Translations under genes and position numbers: made by a program
Notes under the pieces: generated by a model
What the model was told of the DNA's origin: nothing
Seen by the model: only the letters and a program-made list of their open reading frames with translations
Databases searched by the model: none
Assembly: GCF_036014195.1 (NCBI RefSeq)
Contig: NZ_CP107918.1
Coordinates: 5,766,001-5,830,000 of the forward strand
Source: Streptomyces sp. NBC_00442
GTDB lineage: Bacteria; Actinomycetota; Actinomycetes; Streptomycetales; Streptomycetaceae
Direction of reading: 5' to 3'
Length of the DNA stretch: 64,000 nucleotides
Shown here: positions 17,581 to 26,276 of the stretch, in pieces
How the letters are laid out: each line of letters starts with the position of its first letter
Numbering within the stretch: position 1 is the first letter of the stretch

Positions 17581-18326
17581 GGCTGGCTTTCTCCCTCGGT
17601 GGCGGCCGGACCCGCACTCTTCACGGGCTTTCGGCGTTTCACTCTAGCCGCCCCGCCGAACCGGGCCCACGCGTAGAGGAAGCCCAGGCCGAAGCCGACG
17701 AGATGGGCGAGGTAGGCCACCCCGGGCCCGGACGACGCGCTCCGGACCGCCAGCCACTGCAGCGCGAACCAGAAGACGAGCACGATCCACGCGGGGAAGC
17801 GCAGCGGCAGGAAGAGCAGGAACGGGAAGATGCTCGTCACCCGGGCCTTGGGGAAGAGGTAGAGGAACGCGCCGAGGACGGCCGAGATCGCCCCCGATGC
17901 CCCCACCAGGGTCTGCTCCGATTCCGCGTGCGCCATCGCGTACCCGAGCAGCGCCAGATAGCCCGACACGAGGTAGAACAGGGCGAACTCGATCCGGCCG
18001 ACGTGCTCCTCGGTCATCGCGCCGAACACGTACAGGAACAGCATGTTGCCGAGCAGATGCAGCCAGCTGCCGTGGACGAACAGGGCGGTGAGCGGCGTGA
18101 GCAGGGCGTGCGCGTGTCCCGTCATCAGCTCCGCGGGGACGACGCCCCACCGCCGGAAGTAGTCGCTCTGGGCGCTCAGGATCGCGTCGCCCGTGCCGTA
18201 GCCCGGGTTCAGGCCGGAGACCGGGCTCACCAGGAAGAGCAGGCAGCACGCGGCGATCAGCCCGTACGTCATGGTCGGGCCCCGTACCGCGCCCCTGACG
18301 ATCGCCGCACCCCGCCACTTGATCAT
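17577..18326 (-). CDS. Rhomboid-family intramembrane serine protease
   Basis: A 249-aa polytopic protein with six predicted helices. The rhomboid dyad is present: Ser144 in VGASGAISAVLG and His208 in AHLVGFGLGF, with the HLLGNMLFLYVFG segment (HxxxN oxyanion residues) after the first loop. It would cut substrate helices within the membrane. ATG 18326 lacks a ribosome site but has CATTCT 6 nt upstream, compatible with a leaderless mRNA; a longer frame upstream looks non-coding. The C-terminus is basic (RVKRRKPVK). Confidence 0.92.
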   Translation of the reverse strand: MIKWRGAAIVRGAVRGPTMTYGLIAACCLLFLVSPVSGLNPGYGTGDAILSAQSDYFRRWGVVPAELMTGHAHALLTPLTALFVHGSWLHLLGNMLFLYVFGAMTEEHVGRIEFALFYLVSGYLALLGYAMAHAESEQTLVGASGAISAVLGAFLYLFPKARVTSIFPFLLFLPLRFPAWIVLVFWFALQWLAVRSASSGPGVAYLAHLVGFGLGFLYAWARFGGAARVKRRKPVKSAGPAATEGESQP

Positions 18327-18481
18327 GGGGAGAGAATGGCTCAAAGGGAGCTTTCGGTACAGACCGCCTCGCCGTGGAGGCGGTCGACGGGTAGGCCGTA
18401 GGGTTGCGGGCAGTACTCCCGCAGTTCGATGGCGCACCGCGAGATCCTGGACCATGGAAGTGGAAAAGAGGGCGGCACCAC

Positions 18482-18736
18482 ATGACCACTGTTCCCCAGC
18501 CGACCACCGAGACCCGGTGGCGCTGCACGCTCTGCGGAAACCTCACCCGTTTCGATGTCACCCGCTCGTCGAAAGTGATCGAGTACGTCCATCTGGACCT
18601 CGCCGGAGAGCCCAAGGTGGAGGAACGCGAGGTGGTCAGTGAGACCATCGAGTCGGTCCGCTGCCGCTGGTGCAACGCGGTGGACCAGATCGAGCTGGTG
18701 GACAGGCCGGGTGCCGACTCCGCGACCGCTTCCTGA
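18482..18736 (+). CDS. Small zinc-ribbon protein
   Basis: An 84-aa protein with two CxxC knuckles about 40 residues apart, CTLCGN (residues 15-18) and CRWCN, which would hold one zinc ion. Between them is a charged stretch (LAGEPKVEEREVVSETIESV). No signal or membrane segment. ATG 18482 has GAGGGCGG upstream. It is 44 bp before the NYN-domain gene, on the same strand, suggesting joint expression. A role in nucleic-acid or ribosome binding is inference only. Confidence 0.85.
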   Translation: MTTVPQPTTETRWRCTLCGNLTRFDVTRSSKVIEYVHLDLAGEPKVEEREVVSETIESVRCRWCNAVDQIELVDRPGADSATAS

Positions 18737-18780
18737 GAGGCGGCCCGCGCGGTACGTAATGACAGTTGGGGTGACGGATT

Positions 18781-20142
18781 GTGGAGCATGCAAGCGGTGC
18801 CGAACCGGCCGCTGCGGCCGGTGACGGCCCCGCCGAGGTGCTCGACCGCCCGCTGCCCGAAGGCGTGCGGCGCAGGGTCGTCGCCTTCGTCTCCGAGGCG
18901 TTCGGCGGCCTGACCGTCGCCGAACTGCCCGGACAACTGAGGCAGTACGCCCGTTTCACCCCGACCCGGCGCGCCAAGTTCGCGGGCAACGCGATGGCCG
19001 CCGCCCTGGAGAGCGACCCCGTCTTCCGCCAGCGCATCGGCGAGCGGCTCAAGGACGCGCAGCCGGAGCTCGCCGGCGCGGTCGAGGCCGGCTCGCCGCC
19101 CGCCGCGGCCGACCCCGTCGACGTCGCGGCCGCCGCCTACGTGCTGCGCCCCACCGGCTGGGTGAAGCTGGTCGCCGCGGCCGGCGAGGAGGCCCAGCGG
19201 GCGTTCGCCGAACGCGCCGACGAGGAGGGCAGACGCGAGGTCGAGCGGCTGCGCGAGGAACTCGCCCAGGCGCGCGCCCTGATCAAGTCCGAGAACGAGG
19301 CCCTGCGCACGGAGCTGCTCGCCGCCCGCAAGGAGGCCGAGACGCTCCAGCGCAAGCTGCGCAGCGCGCAGAGCGATGTGAAGCGCGGCGAGGCCGCCCT
19401 GCGCAAGGTCGTCTCCGAGATCGACGGCGCGAAGGCCGAGGCGGCCGCCCAGGTCGCCGCCGCCGAGAGCGAGACGCGGCGGCTCAAGACGCGGCTCGGC
19501 GAGGCCGAAGCGGGCCTCGAGGCGAGCCGGCGCGCGGTGCGCGAGGGGCGTTCCGTCGAGGACATGCGGCTGCGGCTGCTGCTCGACACCGTCCTCGAAG
19601 GCGCCCAGGGGCTGCGCCGCGAACTGGCCCTGCCGCCCGCCTCGGTGCGCCCCGCCGACACCGTGGACGCGGTGGCGCCGGGCACCATGACACCCAAGGA
19701 CATCGCGGCCCGCGCCCTGTCCGAGACCGACCCGGCGCTCCTGGACCAGCTGCTCGGGCTGCCCCAGGTCCACCTGCTCGTGGACGGCTACAACGTCACC
19801 AAGACCGGTTATCCGACGATGCCGTTGGAGAAGCAGCGCCTGCGCCTGCTCGGCGGTCTCTCCGTGCTCGCCGCGCAGACGGGCGCCGAGGTGACCTGTG
19901 TCTTCGACGGCGCGGAGCTGGCCGCTCCGGTGCTGCTCGCCCCGCCCAGGGGCGTGCGGGTGCTGTTCTCCAAGCCCGGGGTGACCGCGGACGAGCTGAT
20001 CCGTCAGCTGGTGCGGGCCGAGCCCTCCGGCCGCCCGGTGGTGGTCGTCTCCACGGACAAGGAAGTCGCGGACGGCGTCGCGAAGGCGGGCGCCCGCCCG
20101 GTCGCCTCCCTGCTGCTCCTCAAGCGGCTTTCACGGGTCTGA
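18781..20142 (+). CDS. NYN-domain (YacP/Rae1-like) putative RNase with coiled coil
   Basis: A 453-aa protein in three parts: an alpha-helical N-terminal region (about 1-130), a long Glu/Ala/Arg coiled coil (about 135-255) and a C-terminal NYN/PIN-like domain (about 325-450). The nuclease acidic residues are visible: LLVDGYNVTKTG, TCVFDGAE, and VVVSTDKEVADG. B. subtilis Rae1/YacP of this family cuts mRNA in the ribosomal A site; that the Streptomyces protein does likewise is inference. GTG 18781 follows GGGGTG. Confidence 0.88.
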   Translation: MEHASGAEPAAAAGDGPAEVLDRPLPEGVRRRVVAFVSEAFGGLTVAELPGQLRQYARFTPTRRAKFAGNAMAAALESDPVFRQRIGERLKDAQPELAGAVEAGSPPAAADPVDVAAAAYVLRPTGWVKLVAAAGEEAQRAFAERADEEGRREVERLREELAQARALIKSENEALRTELLAARKEAETLQRKLRSAQSDVKRGEAALRKVVSEIDGAKAEAAAQVAAAESETRRLKTRLGEAEAGLEASRRAVREGRSVEDMRLRLLLDTVLEGAQGLRRELALPPASVRPADTVDAVAPGTMTPKDIAARALSETDPALLDQLLGLPQVHLLVDGYNVTKTGYPTMPLEKQRLRLLGGLSVLAAQTGAEVTCVFDGAELAAPVLLAPPRGVRVLFSKPGVTADELIRQLVRAEPSGRPVVVVSTDKEVADGVAKAGARPVASLLLLKRLSRV

Positions 20143-20295
20143 GGCATTGAGACGGCATTGCGGGCGTTCCGCAACTCCTGTGTTCAATGCCCGAATTCGG
20201 GTGATCGCTGTCGAGCACTCCGTCAAGTGCCAACTACTGCGCGTGGGATGACAGTAAAGAATCCTCTCGGCGATGGACTTTTTCCCCATCAGGAT

Positions 20296-20325
20296 TTGAA
20301 CTGATCACAAGAAGGTCACTAAGGT
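20296..20325 (+). promoter_or_regulatory. Candidate promoter of the first NlpC/P60 gene
   Basis: TTGAAC (20296-20301) and TAAGGT (20320-20325) with 18-bp spacing lie in the 286-bp gap before the hydrolase at 20429. The rest of the gap is AT-richer than its surroundings and shows no other feature; I looked for a c-di-AMP (ydaO) riboswitch and did not find its consensus. Confidence 0.4.
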
Positions 20326-20428
20326 CTGGCTTCGTACCTTCATGCGGTTGATCACTCGTTCGGGGTGTCCGTGAAGGGCCCGCCGACTCTGCTCTGTCCG
20401 GCGGCCGAGGAAGAAGGAGCTCGCCTTC

Positions 20429-21454
20429 GTGGGGTCCCACCGCCGTCCCAAGCCCGCGAGCCGCACCCGCGTGACCGTGCTCAGCGCGACCGCCGCCGCT
20501 GTCGTCGCCCTCACCTCGCAGGCCGCCCAGGCCGACCCCAAGCCGACCAAGGACGAGGTCAAGAGCAAGGTCGACAAGCTCTACGACGAGGCGGAGCAGG
20601 CGACCGAGACGGCCAACGGCGCCAAGGAGAAGCAGACCCAGCTGGAGAAGCAGGTCAGCGAGATCCAGGACAAGGTGGCCCGCGGCCAGCAGGAGCTCAA
20701 CACCCTGCGCAGCGGCCTCGGTTCGATGGCGTCGGCGCAGTACCGCTCGGGTGGCATAGACCCCTCGCTCGCGCTCTTCCTCTCCTCCGACCCCGACGAC
20801 TTCCTGGACAAGGCCTCCGCGCTCGACCAGTTGAGCACCTCTCAGGCCGAGGCGTTGCAGAAGATCCAGGGCAAGCAGCGCACCCTCGCGCAGGAGCGCA
20901 AGGAAGCCCAGGACAAGCTGAAGGACCTCGCCGACACCCGCAAGGTGCTCGACGACAAGAAGAAGGAAGTCCAGGGCAAGCTCGCCGACGCGCAGAAGCT
21001 GCTCAACTCCCTGACCGCGCAGGAGAAGGCGGCACTCACCGCGGACACCGAGCGCGCCAACCGCTCCACCGAGCGCCCCAACCTCGGCAAGGACGTGCCC
21101 GCCTCGCAGGTCGGAGCCGCCGCCCTCGCCGCGGCCCAGACCCAGCTCGGCAAGCCGTACAGCTACGGCGCGACCGGCATGGCGACCTTCGACTGCTCGG
21201 GTCTGACCGGCTACGCCTACGCCCAGGCGGGCGTTCACCTGCCGCGCACCTCGCAGGAGCAGGCCACCCGGGGCACCCGGATCGGCCGCGGCGAGCTCAA
21301 GCCCGGTGACCTCGTGCTCTTCTTCGGCGACCTGCACCACATCGGCCTGTACGCCGGCAACAACACGGTGCTGCACGCCCCGCACACCGGCGCGGTCGTC
21401 CGTTACGAGTCGATGGACAACATGCCCTTCCAGTTCGGTGTGCGCATCGGCTGA
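20429..21454 (+). CDS. NlpC/P60 peptidoglycan endopeptidase, RipA-like
   Basis: Secreted cell-wall hydrolase of 341 aa that would cut within the stem peptide. A signal peptide (about 1-35, ending TSQAAQA), a long coiled coil (about 38-215; YRSGGIDPSLALFLSSD between its helices) and a C-terminal NlpC/P60 domain are seen. Catalytic Cys256 is in FDCSGLTGYAY and the His in DLHHIGLYAG. The coiled coil resembles the autoinhibitory/FtsEX-binding type. GTG 20429 has AAGGAG upstream. A paralogue of the same design follows at 21704. Confidence 0.95.
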   Translation: MGSHRRPKPASRTRVTVLSATAAAVVALTSQAAQADPKPTKDEVKSKVDKLYDEAEQATETANGAKEKQTQLEKQVSEIQDKVARGQQELNTLRSGLGSMASAQYRSGGIDPSLALFLSSDPDDFLDKASALDQLSTSQAEALQKIQGKQRTLAQERKEAQDKLKDLADTRKVLDDKKKEVQGKLADAQKLLNSLTAQEKAALTADTERANRSTERPNLGKDVPASQVGAAALAAAQTQLGKPYSYGATGMATFDCSGLTGYAYAQAGVHLPRTSQEQATRGTRIGRGELKPGDLVLFFGDLHHIGLYAGNNTVLHAPHTGAVVRYESMDNMPFQFGVRIG

Positions 21455-21524
21455 TCCGCGCCTTTCCCTTCGTCAGCCGTCGACACCGCCCAAACGGGCG
21501 AATTGCGGCAACTCCCGCTGACGC

Positions 21525-21568
21525 GACGCCCCGCCGGTGACCTGTGTTCTCCGGTGGGGCGTCACTTT
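21525..21568 (+). terminator. Terminator after the first NlpC/P60 gene
   Basis: GACGCCCCGCCGG (21525-21537) pairs with CCGGTGGGGCGTC (21551-21563), one G-U pair, and is followed by ACTTTG. It separates the two tandem hydrolase genes, which are therefore probably transcribed apart. Confidence 0.75.
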
Positions 21569-21703
21569 GCGTAGGCGGCACGGGCGTTGGCGTCGTTGGT
21601 CCACGGGTATCCGCCCGGTTACTGTCCGGCGTGCGGTTCCCCCGGTGACTCGCCGCCCGTCCGGGCGGCAGGGGCCGCACGCAGTGCAAGGGAGTGCGGA
21701 TCC

Positions 21704-22732
21704 GTGGCGTCCCATCGCCGGCCTTCGCAGTCGGGCCTGACCCAGAGCGCCCGCGTCACCGTCCTCTCGGCCGCGGCGGCCACCGCGGCGGCGGCCTTCG
21801 CGGCGCCCGGCGCGAGCGCGGCCCCGCACGAGCCCGGCTCGTCGGGGAAGGCCACGGTCGACCGTCTCTTCGAGCAGGCCGAGCAGGCCACCGAGCAGTA
21901 CGACAAGGCCGATGAGCACACCAAGCAGTTGCGCCAGCAGGTCGCGCAGGCGCAGGACGCCGTCGCGCGCGGCCAGGAGAAGATCAACCGCATGCGGGGC
22001 GCGCTCGGCGCGATCGCCGGAGCGCAGTACCGCTCGGGCGGCATCGACCCCGCGCTCGCGCTGCTCCTCTCCTCGAACCCGGACACCTACCTCGACCGGG
22101 CCGTCACCTTCGACCGGCTGAGCGAGCGCCAGGCCGGCGCGCTGCACGACCTCCAGCACGAGCAGCGCCGGCTGGCGCAGCAGCGTGCCGAGGCCGGGCG
22201 CAAGCTCGCCGAACTGGAACACAGCCGCACCGAGGTGGCCCGGCACAAGCGGACCGTCGAGTCGAAACTGGCCCAGGCGCGCCGGATGCTCAACGCGCTG
22301 CCCACCGCCGACCGGGCCGCCTTCGACCGTGCCTCCCGCTCCGGGCGGACCGAGCTGCCCCCGCTCTCCGGCTCCGCGCCGGCCTCGTCGCGGGCCGCGG
22401 CGGCCGTGATGGCGGCCCGCTCCGCGATCGGCAAACCGTACATCTGGGGCGCCAACGGGCCCTCCGGGTTCGACTGTTCGGGCCTGATGCAGTGGTCGTA
22501 CGCCCACGCGGGAATCGGCCTGCCGCGCACCTCGCAGGAGCAGCGGTACGCCGGCCACCAGGTGCCGCTCTCCGAAGCCAAGCCCGGTGACCTGGTCGCC
22601 TACCGGCACGACGCGAGTCACATCGCGATGTACGTCGGCAACGGCCAGGTCGTGCACGCCCCCTACCCGGGCGCGCCGGTGCGCTACGACCCCGTCGGGA
22701 TGATGCCCATTTCCTCGGTGACGCGGGTGTGA
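21704..22732 (+). CDS. NlpC/P60 peptidoglycan endopeptidase, second tandem copy
   Basis: A 342-aa paralogue of the preceding gene with the same layout: signal peptide (ending GASAAP), coiled coil with QYRSGGIDPALALLLSS, and NlpC/P60 domain with Cys258 in FDCSGLMQWSY and His in DASHIAMYVG. GTG 21704 has GGGAG 9 nt upstream; the frame continues to 21587 but that extension lacks a signal-like start. The coiled coil is more Arg/Gln-rich than in copy 1, so the two have diverged and may bind different activators. It ends 16 bp before the metallopeptidase gene. Confidence 0.95.
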   Translation: MASHRRPSQSGLTQSARVTVLSAAAATAAAAFAAPGASAAPHEPGSSGKATVDRLFEQAEQATEQYDKADEHTKQLRQQVAQAQDAVARGQEKINRMRGALGAIAGAQYRSGGIDPALALLLSSNPDTYLDRAVTFDRLSERQAGALHDLQHEQRRLAQQRAEAGRKLAELEHSRTEVARHKRTVESKLAQARRMLNALPTADRAAFDRASRSGRTELPPLSGSAPASSRAAAAVMAARSAIGKPYIWGANGPSGFDCSGLMQWSYAHAGIGLPRTSQEQRYAGHQVPLSEAKPGDLVAYRHDASHIAMYVGNGQVVHAPYPGAPVRYDPVGMMPISSVTRV

Positions 22733-22748
22733 CCGTACGATCGGCGGC

Positions 22749-24014
22749 GTGGCGGGTCAGGGACGCGGTCGAAGAGCGGGACGCGGGCGGCGCGCGGGGC
22801 GCGGGCGGGTGGCGGGGTGCGTGCTCGCCGTGCCGCTGCTCGCCGTGCCTCTGCTCGGCACCGGCTGCTCGGCGCCCGGCGCCGGGCCGGACGCCGCCAC
22901 GGGCGCGGTGCAGCGGATGCTCGACCGGCGCGCGACCGCCGTCCTCGAGCACGACGCGGACGCCTACCTGGCCGCCGTGGATCCCTCCGCGAGCGGCCTG
23001 CGTGCGGCCCAGCGCACGGAGCTGGGCAATCTCGCGCAGGTGCCGCTGACGTCCTGGACGTACCGGGTCACCGGGCTCGACCGGCACGGTGCGTCGGCCA
23101 CCGCCAAGGTGGACCTGCACTACCGGATCCAGGGCTACGACACCGCGCCCGTGTCCACCTCCCGCGTCCTCACGCTGTACCGGCGCGGCGAGAACTGGTA
23201 CGTCACCGGCGACCGGCCCGCCGAGGGCGCCGGCCAGATGCTGTGGCAGCAGGGCCCGGTCACCGTCGTGCGCGGCGCCCGCACCCTGATCCTGGGGGTG
23301 GGACAGGAACCGGCCGAGCTGCACGAGATCGCCGCCGCCGAGGACGCGGCGGTGCCCGCGGTGTCCGCGGCCTGGCCCGGCCGGTGGGCGGGCCGGGTCG
23401 TCGTCCTGGTCCCCGCGTCCCTGGACGCCATGGCCGCGCTGCTCGGCGCTCCCGCCGCCTCCTACCGGGGCATCGCGGCGGTGACCACCGGTGAGGCGGG
23501 CGGCGCGGGGGCGGCCCCCGCGGACCGGGTCATCGTCAATCCGGCGGCGTACGCGATCCTCGGTGACATGGGCCGGGAGGTCGTCCTGACCCACGAAACG
23601 ACCCATGTCGCCACCCGCGCCCACACCTCGGCCGCCACCCCGATGTGGCTCTCGGAGGGGTACGCCGACTGGGTCGGCTACCGCCGCACCGGCCGCACCG
23701 CGCCCCAGGCCGCCCCCGAACTGCAGAAGGCGGTCCGCGCGGGCGACCTCCCCGCGGGCCTTCCCACGGACGCGGACTTCGGCTTCGACGGCGGCGCGGA
23801 CCGCTTGGCGCGGGCGTACGAGGGCGGCTGGCTGGCGTGCCGGATGATCGCCGCGCGCTGGGGCGAGGCGAAGCTGGCCCGCCTCTACGAGGAGGTGGGC
23901 GACCAGCCGGGACGCGAGGGCGCCCTGGAAAAGGCCATGACCGACCAACTGGGCCTGACCCCACCCGAGTTCACGACCCAGTGGCGCGCCTACGTACGCA
24001 CCCAACTGACCTGA
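22749..24014 (+). CDS. Lipoprotein zinc metallopeptidase (HExxH, gluzincin type)
   Basis: A 421-aa exported protein. The N-terminus has an Arg/Gly-rich head, a hydrophobic segment and lipobox LLGTGC. The middle (about 50-170) resembles an NTF2-like fold; the C-terminal part has HETTHVATR (His282, Glu283, His286) and, 28 residues on, SEGYADW, whose Glu would be the third zinc ligand, as in gluzincins. The substrate is unknown; its place after two wall hydrolases suggests envelope turnover. No ribosome site: TACGAT lies 7 nt before GTG 22749, so the mRNA may be leaderless. Confidence 0.88.
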   Translation: MAGQGRGRRAGRGRRAGRGRVAGCVLAVPLLAVPLLGTGCSAPGAGPDAATGAVQRMLDRRATAVLEHDADAYLAAVDPSASGLRAAQRTELGNLAQVPLTSWTYRVTGLDRHGASATAKVDLHYRIQGYDTAPVSTSRVLTLYRRGENWYVTGDRPAEGAGQMLWQQGPVTVVRGARTLILGVGQEPAELHEIAAAEDAAVPAVSAAWPGRWAGRVVVLVPASLDAMAALLGAPAASYRGIAAVTTGEAGGAGAAPADRVIVNPAAYAILGDMGREVVLTHETTHVATRAHTSAATPMWLSEGYADWVGYRRTGRTAPQAAPELQKAVRAGDLPAGLPTDADFGFDGGADRLARAYEGGWLACRMIAARWGEAKLARLYEEVGDQPGREGALEKAMTDQLGLTPPEFTTQWRAYVRTQLT

Positions 24015-24287
24015 CCTCCCCCGACCCGCGCGGCCGGGTGGAGCCCGCGCTCGTCCGCGGATCGTGCTGGGTCGCCCGCGTCTGCCTCCGGCGGGGTGCG
24101 GTTGGGCTGTGGGTTCGTCCGCGGATCCTGCTGGGTCGCCCGCGCAGTTTCCCGCGCCCCCGACGGGATGCGGCTGGGCCGCGCGTCATGGTTTTCAGGG
24201 GCGCGGGGAACTGCGCGACCAGCCATGCGCGGTCTGCGGGTGAAGACGGGGTTTGGGGGCTGGCGCGCCGCGCGGCCCGGTCGGGGG
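24015..24287. repeat. GC-rich dispersed repeats, no gene seen
   Basis: Contains a good copy of AGGGGCGCGGGGAACTGCGC near 24195, an inverted diverged copy near 24142, and two GTCCGCGGATC(G/C)TGCTGGGTCG units at 24055 and 24117 (a local 62-bp spaced duplication). It is the same element family as at 17129-17298. No coding frame with gene-like composition. Confidence 0.65.
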
Positions 24288-24824
24288 TCAGGGCCGAGGG
24301 GGGCCCGGGAGCTGATCGAGCGTCTCGGTCAGCCACGTCTTCTCCTCCGCCGTCGCGGCCCGAGCGATCCGCAACATGCCCCGCCGGAACGGGTCTCCGG
24401 CCTGCTCGGCGCGGACCGGTTCGCCCTCGCGGTAGAAGAAGCTCGCCGGCGTGTCGAGGAAGACCTGCCGCCGCTTGAGCACGGCCGCCTGGTCGGCGGG
24501 ATCCGGCAGATGCCGCAGGAAGGCGAGCAGCGTGAAGAACCGCTGGCCGTCGGTGATCTCGGCGTCCTTGGGGTGTCGCAGCCGCGCCAAGAGGTCGGTG
24601 CGGCCCGTGTCGGTGAGGGAGAGGATCCGCCGGGGCGCGGCCCCGCTGCCCGGCTCGGTGCGTTGCTCCAGGGCGCCCGCCTTCACCAGGCGGGCGATCG
24701 CCGGATAGAGCGCTCCGTCGCTGACCGGCCGGATGTGCCCGGTGAGCCCCTTGATGCGCTCCTTGAGCTCGTATCCGTGCAGCGGTTCCTCGTACAGGAA
24801 CCCCAGGATCGACAGTTCCAGCAT
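24288..24824 (-). CDS. PadR-family transcriptional regulator
   Basis: A 178-aa regulator: an N-terminal winged helix (about 1-85) with the PadR hallmarks LSILGFLYEEPLHGYELKERI and DGALYPAIARLVKAGALE, then a C-terminal helical dimerisation part of the longer Vir-type. ATG 24824 is preferred over 24830 because GAGGAT is then properly spaced. It is divergent from the MATE exporter with a 41-bp dyad between them, the usual layout of a drug-responsive PadR repressor controlling itself and an efflux pump. Confidence 0.92.
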   Translation of the reverse strand: MLELSILGFLYEEPLHGYELKERIKGLTGHIRPVSDGALYPAIARLVKAGALEQRTEPGSGAAPRRILSLTDTGRTDLLARLRHPKDAEITDGQRFFTLLAFLRHLPDPADQAAVLKRRQVFLDTPASFFYREGEPVRAEQAGDPFRRGMLRIARAATAEEKTWLTETLDQLPGPPRP

Positions 24825-24864
24825 GAGCATCCTCGCCTTGTCCGGTGGTCGCGGCCCATGGTAC

Positions 24865-24905
24865 CTCTTATCGCGCTACCTCGAATCGATGTAGCTCGAT
24901 AAGAG
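24865..24905. promoter_or_regulatory. Large PadR operator dyad
   Basis: A nearly perfect 41-bp inverted repeat: outer arms CTCTTATCG/CGATAAGAG, inner arms GCTACCTCGA/TCGATGTAGC around the centre. It lies between padR and the MATE gene and would cover both promoters. A short direct repeat (ACCAGGAA twice, 24907-24922) follows. Confidence 0.75.
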
Positions 24906-24944
24906 AACCAGGAACCAGGAATCGAAAACCAGGGAGGGGGACCC

Positions 24945-26276
24945 ATGGGCTGCCCGACCGCTCATCGCCGGGCGCTGGTGTCGCTGGCGTATCCGGTCTA
25001 CTTGGAGCTCCTGGCCGGGGTCGCGGCCGGAATCATCAACACCGTCTGGGTGGCCCGGCTCGGTGGGGGCGCCGTTGCCGCCGTCGCCGTGGCGACCAAC
25101 GTCGAGAACGTGCTGCTCGGCGTCGCCCTCATGGCCGGGTCCGGCACGACCGTGCTGCTCGCCCGCGCCAGGGGCGCCGACGACCCGGACGGGATGCGGG
25201 CGGCCGTGCGGGGCGGCTGGGCGTTGTGGGCCCTGCTCGCCCCGGCCGTCGCGGCGGGCGGGTTCCTGTGCCGGGAGACGCTCGCCCGCCTCGTGCTCGG
25301 CGCCGACGCGGGAGAGGCCCTGCCCCTCGCCACCGGCTACTTCTCCATCGCGCTGCCCGCGATGGCCGTCCTCTTCGCCACCAATCTGGTGGACGGCATC
25401 CTCAAGGGCGCCGGTGACACCCGCACCCCGATGCGCCTCGCGCTGCTCGCCAACGGGATCGTCCTCGTCCTCGACCCCGTGCTCGTCCTGGGCTGCGGCC
25501 TGGGGGTGCGGGGTGCGGCCATCGCCACCGTTGCCGGGCGAACGGCCGCCCTGGCATGGGGAGTTCGCGCGCTACGGCGCAACCGGGTGCTGCGCGCGGC
25601 CGGACCGCGAGGGCGCTTGCGGTACGCCGATCTGCGCCGCACGGTCCGGGTCGGGCTTCCCCTGTCCGCCGACTTCGTCGTGCGCATGGGTGGCACGCTG
25701 GCCCTGGTCGCGATCGTCGCCCGGATCGGTGTGGCCGAGGTCGCCGCGTACGGCATCGCGACCAAGGCGGTGTACGGGGCGACCATGGCGTTCTACTCCG
25801 TACGCCAGGCGGCCTCGATCCATACCGCACGCCTGCTCGGCGCCGGGCGCGACGAACGGCGGGCCGTGGGGCGCGCGGCGCTGAGGCTCTCCGGAGCGCT
25901 GGGCGTCACGGCGTCGCTGGGGCTGCTCGCCGGCGCCCCATGGATCATGGCGGCGTTCGGTGCGGGCGGGGAGGTCGCCGCCGCGGGGACGCTGTACCTG
26001 CGGTGCCTGGGGCCCTATCTGCTGCTGCTCTCCTGCTTCATCGCGCTGGGCGGGGTGTTCGAGGGCGGCGGCGCCGGCCCGCTCCTGGCGCGGATCACCG
26101 CGTGCGGTGTGGCGCTCCAACTGGGGCTCGCCCACGGCCTGTCGGGGCTCGGGATGCCGGGCGTCTGCCTGGCGATGGCCCTGGCGGCGGCCGTTCAGTG
26201 CGCGGCCCTCGCCCGGCTCCACCGCGGTGGCGGCCGTCAGCGACTGGCCGACGGCTCTGTCGTGCGGGCGGGTTGA
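24945..26276 (+). CDS. MATE-family efflux transporter
   Basis: A 443-aa membrane protein with twelve predicted helices in two related halves, matching the multidrug and toxin extrusion family (cation-coupled export of amphipathic compounds). Family-like stretches are YPVYLELLAGVAAGIINTVWVARLG in helix 1 and NLVDGILKGAGDTRTPM in the first half. ATG 24945 has GGGAGGGGG upstream. Its last 40 bp overlap the 3' end of the opposite GT87 gene. Probably repressed by the divergent PadR. The exported compound is unknown. Confidence 0.92.
   Translation: MGCPTAHRRALVSLAYPVYLELLAGVAAGIINTVWVARLGGGAVAAVAVATNVENVLLGVALMAGSGTTVLLARARGADDPDGMRAAVRGGWALWALLAPAVAAGGFLCRETLARLVLGADAGEALPLATGYFSIALPAMAVLFATNLVDGILKGAGDTRTPMRLALLANGIVLVLDPVLVLGCGLGVRGAAIATVAGRTAALAWGVRALRRNRVLRAAGPRGRLRYADLRRTVRVGLPLSADFVVRMGGTLALVAIVARIGVAEVAAYGIATKAVYGATMAFYSVRQAASIHTARLLGAGRDERRAVGRAALRLSGALGVTASLGLLAGAPWIMAAFGAGGEVAAAGTLYLRCLGPYLLLLSCFIALGGVFEGGGAGPLLARITACGVALQLGLAHGLSGLGMPGVCLAMALAAAVQCAALARLHRGGGRQRLADGSVVRAG

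Noticed and set aside
20283..20313. tRNA T-arm-like sequence (ATCAG TTCAAATC CTGAT on the minus strand), possible tRNA or attachment site
   Set aside because: The loop has eight bases instead of seven, the inner pairs do not fit a canonical T-stem, and no acceptor stem, D-arm or anticodon arm can be found upstream.
20143..20428. c-di-AMP (ydaO) riboswitch before the NlpC/P60 gene
   Set aside because: These riboswitches precede some Streptomyces wall hydrolases, but the conserved blocks are not seen here.
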